Origin: a bacterium
Lineage (GTDB): Bacteria > Electryoneota > RPQS01
Length of the DNA: 64,000 nt
Direction of reading: 5' to 3'
Assembly (NCBI GenBank): GCA_016721565.1
Contig: JADKHW010000003.1
Coordinates: 62,001-126,000, forward strand
In this document: piece after piece, positions 15,766-24,187 of the stretch
Layout: each line of letters opens with the position of its first letter
How positions within the stretch are numbered: the stretch's first letter is position 1
The notes under the pieces: generated by a model
The model's database searches: none
What the model was told of the DNA's origin: nothing
The model's input: the letters and a program-made list of their open reading frames with translations, nothing else
Translations under genes and position numbers: made by a program

Positions 15766-17280
15766 TTACTTAGTCCAGGTGGCTTTGAAGTCTGTGATCA
15801 GAGTCTTCAGCTTGCCGGTGAGATCGTCGTCGATGGCTTTCTTGGTGCGAATGCCTTCGAGAACGGGTGCTCCGACCGAGCGAACGTACTTGGCATAGTC
15901 GGCTTGGAAACGCGCGATGTCACCATCTTCGATGTCGTCGAGATAGCCTTGACCGGCAGTCCAGAGAATCACGACCTGCTCTTCAACGGGCCACGGTGAG
16001 TATTGACCTTGCTTCAAAACTTCGACGAGCTTGGCACCACGAGTCAACTGAGCCTTGGTGGCTTTGTCGAGGTCGGAGGCAAACTGCGCGAAGGCCGCGA
16101 GAGCACGATACTGAGCCAAGTCAAGACGCAGCTTACCTGCCACTTGACGCATGGCTTTGATCTGCGCATTACCACCCACACGCGAAACGGAGATACCAAC
16201 GTTAATAGCGGGACGAATACCGGAATAGAAGAGTTCTGATTCCAAGAAGATCTGACCGTCGGTGATCGAAATCACATTAGTCGGAATGTATGCAGACACG
16301 TCACCGGCCTGAGTTTCGATGATCGGGAGTGCGGTCAACGATCCTCCGCCTAATGCGTCGTTCAATTTCGCGGCACGTTCGAGCAAACGTGAATGCAAAT
16401 AGAATACGTCACCCGGATAGGCTTCGCGGCCCGGCGGACGACGCAGCAAGAGTGACATCTGACGATAGGCCCAAGCGTGCTTGGTCAAGTCGTCATAAAT
16501 ACAAACGGCGTGCTTGCCGCTGTCACGGAAATACTCGCCCATCGCGGCGCCCGCGTACGGAGCAAGGAACTGCAACGGTGCCGAGTCCACAGCGGTGGAT
16601 GATACAACAATCGTGTGCTCCATCGCGCCATTTTCTTCGAGCGTCTTGACGACTTGAGCAATGGTCGAACCCTTCTGACCGATTGCAACGTAGATGCAGA
16701 TAACACCCTGACCTCGCTGATTGATAATTGTATCAATCGCGATGGCGGTTTTACCTGTCTGACGGTCGCCGATGATCAACTCACGCTGACCACGACCGAT
16801 GGGGATCATCGCGTCAATAGCCTTGATACCGGTTTGAAGCGGCTCCTTCACGGGCTGGCGGCTTACAACACCGGTGGCAATGCGCTCAACAGGGCTGAAG
16901 AGCTTGGCATTGATGGGGCCTTTGCCGTCGAGCGGTTGACCGAGCGGGTTGACCACGCGGCCCACGAGTTCGGGACCAACGGGGACTTGAACCACTTTAC
17001 CGGTACGCTTGACGATATCGCCTTCTTTCACCGATGCGTCGGATCCGAAGAGCACGCAACCGACGTTGTCCTCTTCGAGGTTCAAGGCCATACCTTGAAT
17101 ATCGCCGGGGAATTCGACGAGTTCGCCATACATGACCTTATCGAGGCCATAGACGCGGGCGATACCGTCACCGACGTAGACGACGCGGCCGACTTCGTCA
17201 ACGGCAGAGAGCGACTTGTAATCGGCAATCTGCTCTTTGAGTATTGAAGTTATTTCTTCGGGCTTAAGTTTCGTGGACAT
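15766..17280 (-). CDS. atpA: ATP synthase F1 alpha subunit
   Basis: 504 residues, full length. It has an IIGDRQTGKTAIAID P-loop near residue 170, a DLTKHAWAYRQMSLLLRRPPGREAYPGD segment and a SALL-type C-terminus. It holds the non-catalytic nucleotide sites. The 40-nt spacer before its ATG is T-rich on the coding strand with repeated TTTTC units. atpH precedes it and the glycosyltransferase follows after 24 nt. Confidence 0.98.
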   Translation of the reverse strand: MSTKLKPEEITSILKEQIADYKSLSAVDEVGRVVYVGDGIARVYGLDKVMYGELVEFPGDIQGMALNLEEDNVGCVLFGSDASVKEGDIVKRTGKVVQVPVGPELVGRVVNPLGQPLDGKGPINAKLFSPVERIATGVVSRQPVKEPLQTGIKAIDAMIPIGRGQRELIIGDRQTGKTAIAIDTIINQRGQGVICIYVAIGQKGSTIAQVVKTLEENGAMEHTIVVSSTAVDSAPLQFLAPYAGAAMGEYFRDSGKHAVCIYDDLTKHAWAYRQMSLLLRRPPGREAYPGDVFYLHSRLLERAAKLNDALGGGSLTALPIIETQAGDVSAYIPTNVISITDGQIFLESELFYSGIRPAINVGISVSRVGGNAQIKAMRQVAGKLRLDLAQYRALAAFAQFASDLDKATKAQLTRGAKLVEVLKQGQYSPWPVEEQVVILWTAGQGYLDDIEDGDIARFQADYAKYVRSVGAPVLEGIRTKKAIDDDLTGKLKTLITDFKATWTK

Positions 17281-17320
17281 GGGGAAAGAAAATTGAAAAT
17301 AGAAAATCGAAAAGAAAAAA

Positions 17321-17871
17321 TCAGACAGCGGCGGACATTAGCTTGCCCAAGTCGTGGACTTTGCGGGATAGCGAGCCGTCGAGGATACGGTCGGGATATT
17401 GAACGACAACACCGCCAATTAAGGCAGAATTGACTTTGTAGGTGATGACAGGAGTCTTGCCGCTACGAGTGGCGATGCTCTGAGCGACGTTTTGTTTCAT
17501 CGTATCAGAGAGCGGAACAGCAGTGGAGACGGTGACTTCAACTTCACCGAGAGATTCGCGGTAAAGCTTATGAAAACGAGCTGGAATCGCCGCGAGAATT
17601 TCTAACCGAGCTTTTTCAATCAGGAGATCAATAAAGCGGCGTGTCATTTCGCAAAAGCCGACTTTGTCACCGATGCTCATAAGAATCGCACGGCGTTTGG
17701 CATTGCTGAATGACGGACTGGCCAAGAGCACGGGAGTTCGCGGTTCTCTTGATAGATCGCTGCGAGCGCTTGCAAATCTTGCTCTACTTCAGCGGCACAT
17801 CCGACTTTCAGAGCGGCCTGAAAAAGCGACTTGCCGTAGCGAAGCGAAGTTGCGCCGTCAATACCTTTCAA
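17321..17871 (-). CDS. atpH: ATP synthase F1 delta subunit, frameshifted
   Basis: Two frames give a delta subunit of about 183 residues. The N-terminal helical part (17871 to about 17735: SLRYGKSLFQAALKVG) continues in the second frame (ASPSFSNAKRRAIL, FIDLLIEKARLEILAAI, VTVSTAVPLS, IGGVVVQYPDRILDGSLSRKV). Restoring one C in the run at 17732-17734 fuses the frames through REL-PVLLASPS. The subunit joins F1 to the peripheral stalk. Its start overlaps the atpF stop by 4 nt. Loss of this gene would be expected to impair ATP synthesis, so a sequence error is more likely than a natural mutation. Confidence 0.85.
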
Positions 17872-18362
17872 CGGTCCTCCTTCAGAGCTTCCATGATGAG
17901 CTTCTCGTGTTCTTTGTCATCAATCACGCGGCCCAGCAAACGCGAGGTTGCTTTGGCCGTGAGTTCGGCGACGTGACGCGAGAGATCAGCTTTGGCGAGG
18001 TCGGATTCACGTTCGATGTCAACGCGAGCCTTTTCGAGCAGTTTTTGACCTTGCTCTTTAGCCACTGTTTCCATTTCGGCGCGATGCTTTTCAGCTTGAT
18101 CCTGCGCGGACTGGATGATATCGGCGGCCTCTTTTTTCGCGTTGGCCATGGCCTGCTTATAGTCGGCCAACATTGCGCCGGCTTTTTCGCGTTCGGACTT
18201 GGCTGTTTCGAGGTCCGTGCGGATCGAATTTTCACGATCCGTCAAACCTTTGATGATAGGCTTCCAGCCGAATTTGCCCACGATCCAAACGACGATCAGA
18301 AATGTGATAATCGTCCAGAGAATGGAACCGGGTTCGATGTTGAGGATATTTTGCAGGCCCAT
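17868..18362 (-). CDS. atpF: ATP synthase Fo b subunit
   Basis: 164 residues: one N-terminal membrane helix (ILWTIITFLIVVWIVGKFGW, residues 13-32) followed by a long charged coiled coil of the peripheral stalk. The sequence before the ATG contains copy 2 of the CCGGAATCTG-type repeat. It overlaps atpH by 4 nt. Confidence 0.95.
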   Translation of the reverse strand: MGLQNILNIEPGSILWTIITFLIVVWIVGKFGWKPIIKGLTDRENSIRTDLETAKSEREKAGAMLADYKQAMANAKKEAADIIQSAQDQAEKHRAEMETVAKEQGQKLLEKARVDIERESDLAKADLSRHVAELTAKATSRLLGRVIDDKEHEKLIMEALKEDR

Positions 18363-18384
18363 GAGTGCTTTTGTGCTACAGTTT

Positions 18385-18425
18385 CAGATTCCGGCGGGGA
18401 ACCGCTACGCTTAATCCCTCGGCGA
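18385..18425. repeat. CCGGAATCTG-type repeat, copy 2 (partly degenerate)
   Basis: CAGATTCCGGCGGGG matches the other two copies exactly at one end, and a CTCGGCG-like motif recurs near the other end, but the inner stem is degraded. It lies between the atpE stop and the atpF start. Confidence 0.45.
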
Positions 18426-18473
18426 GTGCATAATTCATTCGGCAGCCACAGGGGCAGCCGCTACACCAAGAAC

Positions 18474-18704
18474 TTACTTGGTCCAGATGAGGATACAGAT
18501 CAGGAATGCGAAGAGGGCGGCACCTTCGACAAGACCGGCCATAACAAGGGCAGCACCCTGAATCTTACCGGCGGCTTCGGGCTGACGAGCGATACCGTCC
18601 ATTGCGCCCTTACCGATTGAACCAATACCGATACCAGCACCAAGAGCGAACAGACCGGCGCCCAAACCAGCGCCAAGAAGAGCGAGACCGTTTCCGAGTT
18701 CCAT
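18474..18704 (-). CDS. atpE: ATP synthase Fo c subunit
   Basis: 76-residue helical hairpin with a Gly-rich first helix (GAGLGAGLFALGAGIGIG), the ARQPEA loop that contacts gamma/epsilon, and a second helix with the ion-carrying Glu in LVEGAAL. The Na+-type ligands (Gln in helix 1, the Ser/Thr pair after the Glu) are replaced by Ile and Gly-Ala, so proton coupling is inferred. It forms the rotor ring in the inner membrane. Confidence 0.96.
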   Translation of the reverse strand: MELGNGLALLGAGLGAGLFALGAGIGIGSIGKGAMDGIARQPEAAGKIQGAALVMAGLVEGAALFAFLICILIWTK

Positions 18705-18747
18705 TTTCGAGTTTCTCCGAAAAAGATTGCGTGATATGAAAAGAAAA

Positions 18748-19671
18748 TTAGTGCGAGGGGTGCATGGTCAGGCCCATGAACGTGGCCGTGAGCATGATAA
18801 AGATGTAGCTCTGGATAAGGGCTACGATGATTTCCAACATGAAGACACCGACTGCAACTGCAATTGCAGGAGCGGCAAACATCAAGCTGACAATCAAACC
18901 GAGCAAAACTGCAAGTACAGCGTGGCCGGCGAGCATGTTAGCAAAGAGACGAATTGTCAGTGCAAATGGACGAATCATGAAGCTGACGATTTCGATGATG
19001 ATCATCAACGGCATCAGCCAACCCGGAACACCGGGAGGGGCAAACGAATGCAGAAAGCCGCCGAGGCCGTTAACCTTGACACCCATGCCAACCATCAAGC
19101 TCAATGTGCAGAGAGCAAGTCCGGCGGTAACATTGACATTACCTGTTGCCGAACTTCCCCAAGGAAGCAGGCCGAGCAGGTTGGAAAAGAGAATGCCTAA
19201 GAACAACGACATGAAGTACGGCATGAACGCATCAGTCTTTTCATGCAGGTTCGGTTTCACGACCTCGTTGCGGACAAACACAATCAGACCTTCAAGCGCA
19301 TTGCGGAAGCCACTGGGAACAGCAGTCTTCTGACGTGCGGCCAACCAAACCATCAGGCCCATCAGAGTCAGAGCAATCAGCCACCAAACGCGGTGCTTGG
19401 TAAGCGTGAATTCGTAATCACCAAAACGAAATGTAGGAAGATGAATATCCGCGCCGAAGAACTCCATGTGGTCAGAATCAACCAAGTGGTGTTCAAGGAT
19501 CGCAACGAGCGTGGCACCCAATCCACCCTCTCCGTGACCGCCGTGACCTTGTTCTGTCTTGACGGGCTGCGCGTGCGGGTCTCGTTTGGCAACCTGATGG
19601 TCCTCCTTAGCGAACGCGAGTCCGCAAAGAGCGACAACGGCGAAAATAAGTAGCGTACGAGCGAATTTCAT
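18748..19671 (-). CDS. atpB: ATP synthase Fo a subunit
   Basis: 307 residues, longer than the roughly 270 of E. coli. A signal-peptide-like N-terminus (LLIFAVVALCGLAFA) and a His-rich stretch (HGGHGEGG) precede the core, as in Bacteroidota-type AtpB. The essential Arg lies in RPFALTIRLFANMLAGH, and the final helices carry the conserved LIQSYIF. It forms the proton half-channels against the c-ring. It overlaps the preceding small membrane gene by 4 nt. Confidence 0.95.
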   Translation of the reverse strand: MKFARTLLIFAVVALCGLAFAKEDHQVAKRDPHAQPVKTEQGHGGHGEGGLGATLVAILEHHLVDSDHMEFFGADIHLPTFRFGDYEFTLTKHRVWWLIALTLMGLMVWLAARQKTAVPSGFRNALEGLIVFVRNEVVKPNLHEKTDAFMPYFMSLFLGILFSNLLGLLPWGSSATGNVNVTAGLALCTLSLMVGMGVKVNGLGGFLHSFAPPGVPGWLMPLMIIIEIVSFMIRPFALTIRLFANMLAGHAVLAVLLGLIVSLMFAAPAIAVAVGVFMLEIIVALIQSYIFIMLTATFMGLTMHPSH

Positions 19672-19937
19672 TTGGCTGAACGGGAGATCAGGAATTCAAT
19701 AGCGAGACTGAGATAAAAAGCGAGCACGATTCCGAGAACAATAGCGACTTTGCCTACTTCGGGATTTTGCATCTGCCAGAAGAGACCAGCGCCAATTAAC
19801 GTGAAGCGTAAGGCAACACCGATGCCCCAGAGCTTGACGAAATTGGCCATGCTGTGGCGGGCTTTGAACCAAGCGAGAATGAGTGCAGGGATAGAAGCAA
19901 TGGCACTGATGGCCATGCCGATCAAGAACGAATTCAT
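19668..19937 (-). CDS. AtpI-like small membrane protein
   Basis: 89 residues with three hydrophobic segments (FLIGMAISAIASIPALILAWF, LRFTLIGAGLFWQM, VLGIVLAFYLSLAIEFLI). Its position between atpZ and atpB, with 4-nt overlaps on both sides, is that of atpI/uncI, whose product helps assemble the c-ring or handle cations. Sequence identity to AtpI is weak by eye, so the name rests mainly on context. Confidence 0.65.
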   Translation of the reverse strand: MNSFLIGMAISAIASIPALILAWFKARHSMANFVKLWGIGVALRFTLIGAGLFWQMQNPEVGKVAIVLGIVLAFYLSLAIEFLISRSAK

Positions 19938-20164
19938 TCGGCGGAGTCGGAATCGTTGCGGGAATCTTGCTGGCGTAGCATGAGGATAGTGCGATAGAGC
20001 GCGGCGACAAAGCCGATTATTGCTCCCAAAACCATCAACAGGGGAAAGGTTTTTAGCCTATTATCAATCCACCAGCCGACGAGACCGAAGAGAGCTGTTA
20101 CCGCAACGATGGTTAAGCCGATGGCAAGCGGATCTTGCTTAGGCGGCTGATAGCCTTTGAACAA
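19934..20164 (-). CDS. atpZ: AtpZ/AtpI-family protein
   Basis: 76 residues with two membrane helices (LAIGLTIVAVTALFGLVGWWIDN and FPLLMVLGAIIGFVAALYRTIL). The GWWIDNRLKTFP loop matches the AtpZ family (F0F1 ATPase gene-1 protein) that commonly begins atp operons. It lies 1 nt after bactofilin and overlaps the AtpI-like gene. Confidence 0.8.
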   Translation of the reverse strand: MFKGYQPPKQDPLAIGLTIVAVTALFGLVGWWIDNRLKTFPLLMVLGAIIGFVAALYRTILMLRQQDSRNDSDSAE

Positions 20165-20165
20165 G

Positions 20166-20624
20166 TTAGGATGAGACGGGAGTCATGGGACGATTGCGCG
20201 GGACCATGTTGACATCGTCAATGTCAGGCGGGAGCGTAATCGTGGGGCGCGACATCGGCACACCCTTCTCATCGGTGGCCGCGTGACCGCGAACCTTGGC
20301 ACCCTCTTGAATTGAGAGTTTGCCGGCTGAAAGGTCGCCTTCGAGTTCGGCTGAGGCTTCAAGATGAATCTTCTGCTTGGCCACGAGCGAACCTTTGACT
20401 CGTCCAGCAACGATGATGCTCTCGGCTTGGATGTTACCTTCGACGATGCCGGTGGTGCCAATGGTGACCATCTTTGAACAGATAAGATCACCGACGACAC
20501 GGCCATCGATACGAAGTGAACCTTGGGTCTTCAGAGTGCCAGTGATTTCAGCATCCTTGGCCAGTAAGGTGGACATATCTCCGGAGAAACTCTCTGAAGA
20601 AGTCAAACGAGTCCATTTAGCCAT
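20166..20624 (-). CDS. bactofilin
   Basis: 152 residues. The central region (about 20-115) is a right-handed beta-helix of short hydrophobic repeats: TGTLKTQGSLRIDGRVVGDL, then GIVEGNIQAESIIVAGRVKG, then AELEGDLSAGKLSIQEGAKVRG. The Pro-rich tail is flexible. Bactofilins polymerise without nucleotide and scaffold cell-wall enzymes. The gene directly follows an M23 endopeptidase, the typical partner in curvature control. GGGAGGA precedes the ATG. Confidence 0.92.
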   Translation of the reverse strand: MAKWTRLTSSESFSGDMSTLLAKDAEITGTLKTQGSLRIDGRVVGDLICSKMVTIGTTGIVEGNIQAESIIVAGRVKGSLVAKQKIHLEASAELEGDLSAGKLSIQEGAKVRGHAATDEKGVPMSRPTITLPPDIDDVNMVPRNRPMTPVSS

Positions 20625-20678
20625 AAAGCCCGTCCTCCCTGTTGGGAATTGGCTGTGAATGGTACGAAATACAGCATC

Positions 20679-21524
20679 TTAGCCTGCACTTCGCGCCAAG
20701 ACAGATTCGGGATTAACCCGAACGCCATCTTTCCAGATTTCGAAATGAAGATGTGGCGCGGAACTGCGCCCGGAATTCCCGAGGAGCGCGATAGGTTGTC
20801 CCTGTAGGACGCGGTCTCCGGGTTCGACCAGCAAGATTTGATTGTGGCCGTAGAAGGTAACGTAGCCGGATTTATGTCCGATGGCAATCAGGTTACCGTA
20901 GGGATAACTCCAGCCAGAGAAGAGCACGATGCCGTTGGCACCGGCTTGAATGGTCGTGCCTTCACGGGCGGCAACATCAAGACCATAGTGGCCGGGGTCA
21001 TTCAGTGCATTCTTGGATTCAAAAGAGCGGGTAATGTAACCGCGCACCGGAGGATGCGTGGGAATATCGGAAGGCAGAACGCTCTCGGCGGGGACTTCCG
21101 TTTGATTCTCACCGTAGATATGCAAAACGGATTCGTCTTCGGGAAGACTTACTGCCTGTGAATACGATTCCTCGAGCGGAGTCGCGGCCAGAGCTTCATC
21201 GGAGGGTACTTCACCTTCGGGAAGCTGGAGACCGCGACGCAATTGCTGTTCAAACTGCTTTAGCTCGGCCAAACGCTCCGCGATATCTCGGATGCGCTCG
21301 TTGGTTGCTTCAAGGTCTTTGACTTTGGCTTGAAGGGCTGTGTTGTCCGAAACCTGCGACGACAGCGACCAAGTCATAAAACCGAATGTAATGAGCAAAG
21401 CAAGCATGGCGATGCCTGCTCCAACCGCAACGTAGAACCAGGTTCGCTTGAGGCGAAACTGGCGCATTCTGGCTTGACTTTCTGAAAGGACGACGACCGT
21501 CCACTCTTTTTCGTGGTTTGGCAT
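20679..21524 (-). CDS. M23-family peptidoglycan endopeptidase with coiled coil
   Basis: 281 residues: a short cytoplasmic tail, one membrane helix (FYVAVGAGIAMLALLITFGFM, about residues 31-51), a coiled coil (55-100), and a C-terminal LytM/M23 domain with zinc ligands in HYGLDVA and HLHFE. It would cleave peptide cross-links in the periplasm. The following bactofilin makes a cell-shape module. A consensus promoter lies about 30 nt upstream of the ATG. Confidence 0.93.
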   Translation of the reverse strand: MPNHEKEWTVVVLSESQARMRQFRLKRTWFYVAVGAGIAMLALLITFGFMTWSLSSQVSDNTALQAKVKDLEATNERIRDIAERLAELKQFEQQLRRGLQLPEGEVPSDEALAATPLEESYSQAVSLPEDESVLHIYGENQTEVPAESVLPSDIPTHPPVRGYITRSFESKNALNDPGHYGLDVAAREGTTIQAGANGIVLFSGWSYPYGNLIAIGHKSGYVTFYGHNQILLVEPGDRVLQGQPIALLGNSGRSSAPHLHFEIWKDGVRVNPESVLARSAG

Positions 21525-21559
21525 CGTAATCAGACCAGAAAGTCCATCAATAATTCGGG

Positions 21560-21588
21560 AATATACAGAATTAGACTCGGAGTGTCAA
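21560..21588 (-). promoter_or_regulatory. consensus sigma70 promoter of the M23-bactofilin-atp run
   Basis: On the minus strand TTGACA (21583-21588), a 17-nt spacer, then TATATT (21560-21565). Start site expected near 21553, giving a leader of about 29 nt before the M23 gene. It is the best promoter match found in the minus-strand block. Confidence 0.8.
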
Positions 21589-21615
21589 GTGAAAAAATAA
21601 ACGATGTGCTCAGAA

Positions 21616-21631
21616 AGTATTTGTAAATACT
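21616..21631. repeat. 16-bp inverted repeat at the rlmB stop codon
   Basis: AGTATTT-GT-AAATACT is a perfect 7-2-7 inverted repeat overlapping the TAG of rlmB (21630-21632), about 28 nt upstream of the -35 box of the next promoter. On the minus strand TTTCT follows, so it could be a weak terminator or an operator. Confidence 0.35.
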
Positions 21632-22429
21632 AAATTTCAGGCTCAAGCTGACGACATTTTGCGGCCTCAAAGAGGAGCACAGCGGCGGCGGCTGAGACGT
21701 TCAAGCTGTCAATATGTCGGTAAAGGGGTATCTTTACAGCGAGATCTGCGCGCTTTTGTAGGATTTGCGAAACACCGGCGCCCTCGGCTCCAAGGATGAG
21801 GACGATCGGGCGGTCCCAATCGAGTTCGGAATAGTTCTTTGCATGCGGATCGGCGGCGGCAGCGGCAACCCACCAGCCGTTCTCTTTAAGTGTGCGGACC
21901 GTTTGATCGAGGTTAGTGACCTGATAGAGATCGATCAGTGCGGCACATCCAGCGGATGCTTTGAAGACAACCTCCGTCAACGGTGATTGGCGGCGTTTGC
22001 GAAAGAGCACGGCATCCACTCCGGCGGCGTAGGCCGTGCGAAGAATCGCTCGAAGTTGCGGGGGTCTTCGATGCCGTCGAGCAGGAGAACTAAAGGAGCG
22101 GGCTTGCGATCTACAATTTCGTCGAGAATTTCGAAATCGCCATAAATTTCGGGGAGTTCGATGCGAGCTTTGATACCTTGCGTGGGGACATCGGAATCGG
22201 TGACGGGAATAGGAGCTTCGCGGAGCGAAACGTGCCGCTTCTGCGCGAGTTCGCGAATGTGCTGAATCACTTCACCGTGCGAACCGGGAGCGATGGTAAT
22301 CTCTTGAACGAGCCCGCGCCGCAATGCCTCGAGAACGGGATTGCGACCGTAGATGGTCAGCACGTTATCGGAATAAGGACGATCGCCGTAGGGTGAGCGA
22401 TCGCGGTCATTGTAAGGGCTGCGGGGCAA
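21630..22429 (-). CDS. rlmB: SpoU/TrmH-family 23S rRNA 2'-O-methyltransferase, frameshifted
   Basis: Two frames form a protein of about 266 residues. The first (22429 to about 22050) has the substrate-binding N-domain (TIYGRNPVLEALRR) and LLLDGIEDPRNF. The second has the knotted SPOUT core (TAYAAGVDAVLF, VLILGAEGAGVSQ, IPLYRHIDSLNVSAAAAVLLFEA). One extra G near 22050 restores DPRNF-GAILRTAYAAGVDA, the family consensus. It methylates a ribose in the peptidyl-transferase region. It follows parB. Confidence 0.87.
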
Positions 22430-22469
22430 CTAAAGGATAAGGGAAAAAGGATGAAGGATGAGAATCAGG

Positions 22470-23342
22470 CTATTTATCAACGATCTCTAAGAGCCTATTC
22501 AAGTCATCTATGCTGTAGTAGGTGATTTCAATTGTACCGCCACGTCCTTTGGGTTTGATCTTCACTCTTGTGGAGAGCTGACGGCTCAAGTTGTTTTCAA
22601 CTTGGGCGAGGGCTTTGGCTTCGCGGGATTCTGTGGCAACCGTGTTGGCGGATTTTGTTCTGGCGGGTTTGGGCTTGCGCGTCATCTCCTCGGCATTGCG
22701 GACCGTCAATTTGCCGTCTACCAAAAAGCGTTCAAAGAGATCCAACTGCTCGCCTTCGTCCACGACAGAGAGCAATGCGCGCGCATGACCCATCGTCAAC
22801 TTGCCTTCGATTAAGGCCGTTTGGATACGAGGTGGAAGTTTCAACAGACGCACGAGATTGGCGATGTGCGCACGGCTCATGCCCATTTTTTCGGCGATGA
22901 CTTCCTGTGTTAACGTGTATTGCTGTTGCAAACGCACGATGGCTTGCGCGATCTCAATGGGAGTCAGATCTTCGCGATGAACGTTTTCGAGAATCGCGAG
23001 TTCCAGCATCTCTTCAGAACTTTCGACGACGCGAATTTGCGCGGGAATCGTTTTCAATCCTGCGGCGCGTGTGGCGCGCAGACGACGTTCACCCAGAATC
23101 AATTGATAGCGATTACCGGCAGGTCGAACGACGACGGGCTGCAACAGACCTTGCTTCAGAATTGAATTCTTAAGCTCGTCAATGGCCTCGTCACGGAAGA
23201 TTTGTCGAGGCTGAAAGGGATTGGGATCGATGAGATCAACAGATAATTGGTTGATCTCTTGCGCGGTCGAAGCCGAAGAGCTAACCTCGTCTTCGGTGAT
23301 CAGCGCGCGTAATCCTTTGCCTAAAGCCTTGTGTGATTTCAT
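22470..23342 (-). CDS. parB: chromosome-partitioning protein ParB
   Basis: 290 residues: an N-terminal ParB/Spo0J CTPase domain (ILGERRLRATRAAGL and ENVHREDLTPIEIAQA), a helix-turn-helix (TQEVIAEKMGMSRAHIANLVRLLKLP) and a C-terminal dimerisation domain. It loads at parS sites and spreads. I found no parS (TGTTTCACGTGAAACA type) in the window. The start overlaps the parA stop by 4 nt. Confidence 0.95.
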   Translation of the reverse strand: MKSHKALGKGLRALITEDEVSSSASTAQEINQLSVDLIDPNPFQPRQIFRDEAIDELKNSILKQGLLQPVVVRPAGNRYQLILGERRLRATRAAGLKTIPAQIRVVESSEEMLELAILENVHREDLTPIEIAQAIVRLQQQYTLTQEVIAEKMGMSRAHIANLVRLLKLPPRIQTALIEGKLTMGHARALLSVVDEGEQLDLFERFLVDGKLTVRNAEEMTRKPKPARTKSANTVATESREAKALAQVENNLSRQLSTRVKIKPKGRGGTIEITYYSIDDLNRLLEIVDK

Positions 23343-24130
23343 GCGACGGCCTCGCGGGGCGGAAGTTGCTGGTGACTTAAAAACTCTACAGTGAACTCGC
23401 GGTAGTTTTGCGCACCGCGACTTTGCGGATCATATGTATAGACCGTTTGACCGAAGCTTGGGGCTTCGGAGAGACGAACGTTTCTCAGAATCATGGTTTT
23501 GTAAACACGCTTCTCAAATACTCCGGTGATCTCATCAGCAACTTGCTTGGTGAGATTTAAGCGGCCGTCATACATCGTGAGCAGAATGCCCTCGATTTCG
23601 AGCGTCATGTTGAGGTGGCGCTTGACGAGATTGACGGATTTCATCAATTGTGCAAGACCTTCGAGCGCGTAGTACTCACATTGCATCGGGACGAGAATCG
23701 TGTGCGCGGCGGCCATTGCATTGAGCGTGAGCAAGCCTAACGAGGGCGGCGTGTCGAGGACGATAAATTGAAATTGATCGTCAAGGTTTAACAATGCTTC
23801 GGCGAGAATGCGTTCTCGTGCGAGCTTGGAAACCAGCTCAATTTCTGCGCCGTGTAATCGCGTGTCGGCAGGGAGCAAACTCAATCCAGCGATATTTGTA
23901 GCGCGAATCGCATCAGCGGCGGGCATCTCGTTGATCAAGACATCATACACGCCGTTTTGCGTTTCAGCAGGAGTGACTCCAAGTCCGGCCGTGGCATTGC
24001 CCTGCGGATCCAGATCGATCAGCAGCGTGGGATAGCCTTCGAGGGCCATTCCTGCGGCAAGGTGCACGGCAGTGGTGGTCTTCCCCACTCCGCCTTTTTG
24101 GTTTGCTATTGCGACTGTTTTTGTTGGCAT
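23339..24130 (-). CDS. parA: chromosome-partitioning ATPase ParA
   Basis: About 263 residues with a deviant Walker A motif QKGGVGKTTTAVHLA near the N-terminus, LIDLDPQGNAT (Walker A' region) and VLDTPPSLG (Walker B). ATP-dependent dimers on the nucleoid move ParB-bound origins. The ATG at 24130 has GGGGAG 4 nt upstream and is preferred over a TTG four codons earlier. The upstream spacer holds an AT-rich block and copy 3 of the CCGGAATCTG-type repeat. Confidence 0.95.
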   Translation of the reverse strand: MPTKTVAIANQKGGVGKTTTAVHLAAGMALEGYPTLLIDLDPQGNATAGLGVTPAETQNGVYDVLINEMPAADAIRATNIAGLSLLPADTRLHGAEIELVSKLARERILAEALLNLDDQFQFIVLDTPPSLGLLTLNAMAAAHTILVPMQCEYYALEGLAQLMKSVNLVKRHLNMTLEIEGILLTMYDGRLNLTKQVADEITGVFEKRVYKTMILRNVRLSEAPSFGQTVYTYDPQSRGAQNYREFTVEFLSHQQLPPREAVA

Positions 24131-24187
24131 ATTTCTCCCCAATGGAATTTCAATTTACAGTTTACAAATTCCAATTTGCGGTGGTTA

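Noticed and set aside
17664..18620. 318-codon plus-strand open frame
   Set aside because: Antisense to atpH, atpF and part of atpE, whose products are unmistakable; the translated sequence shows no domain.
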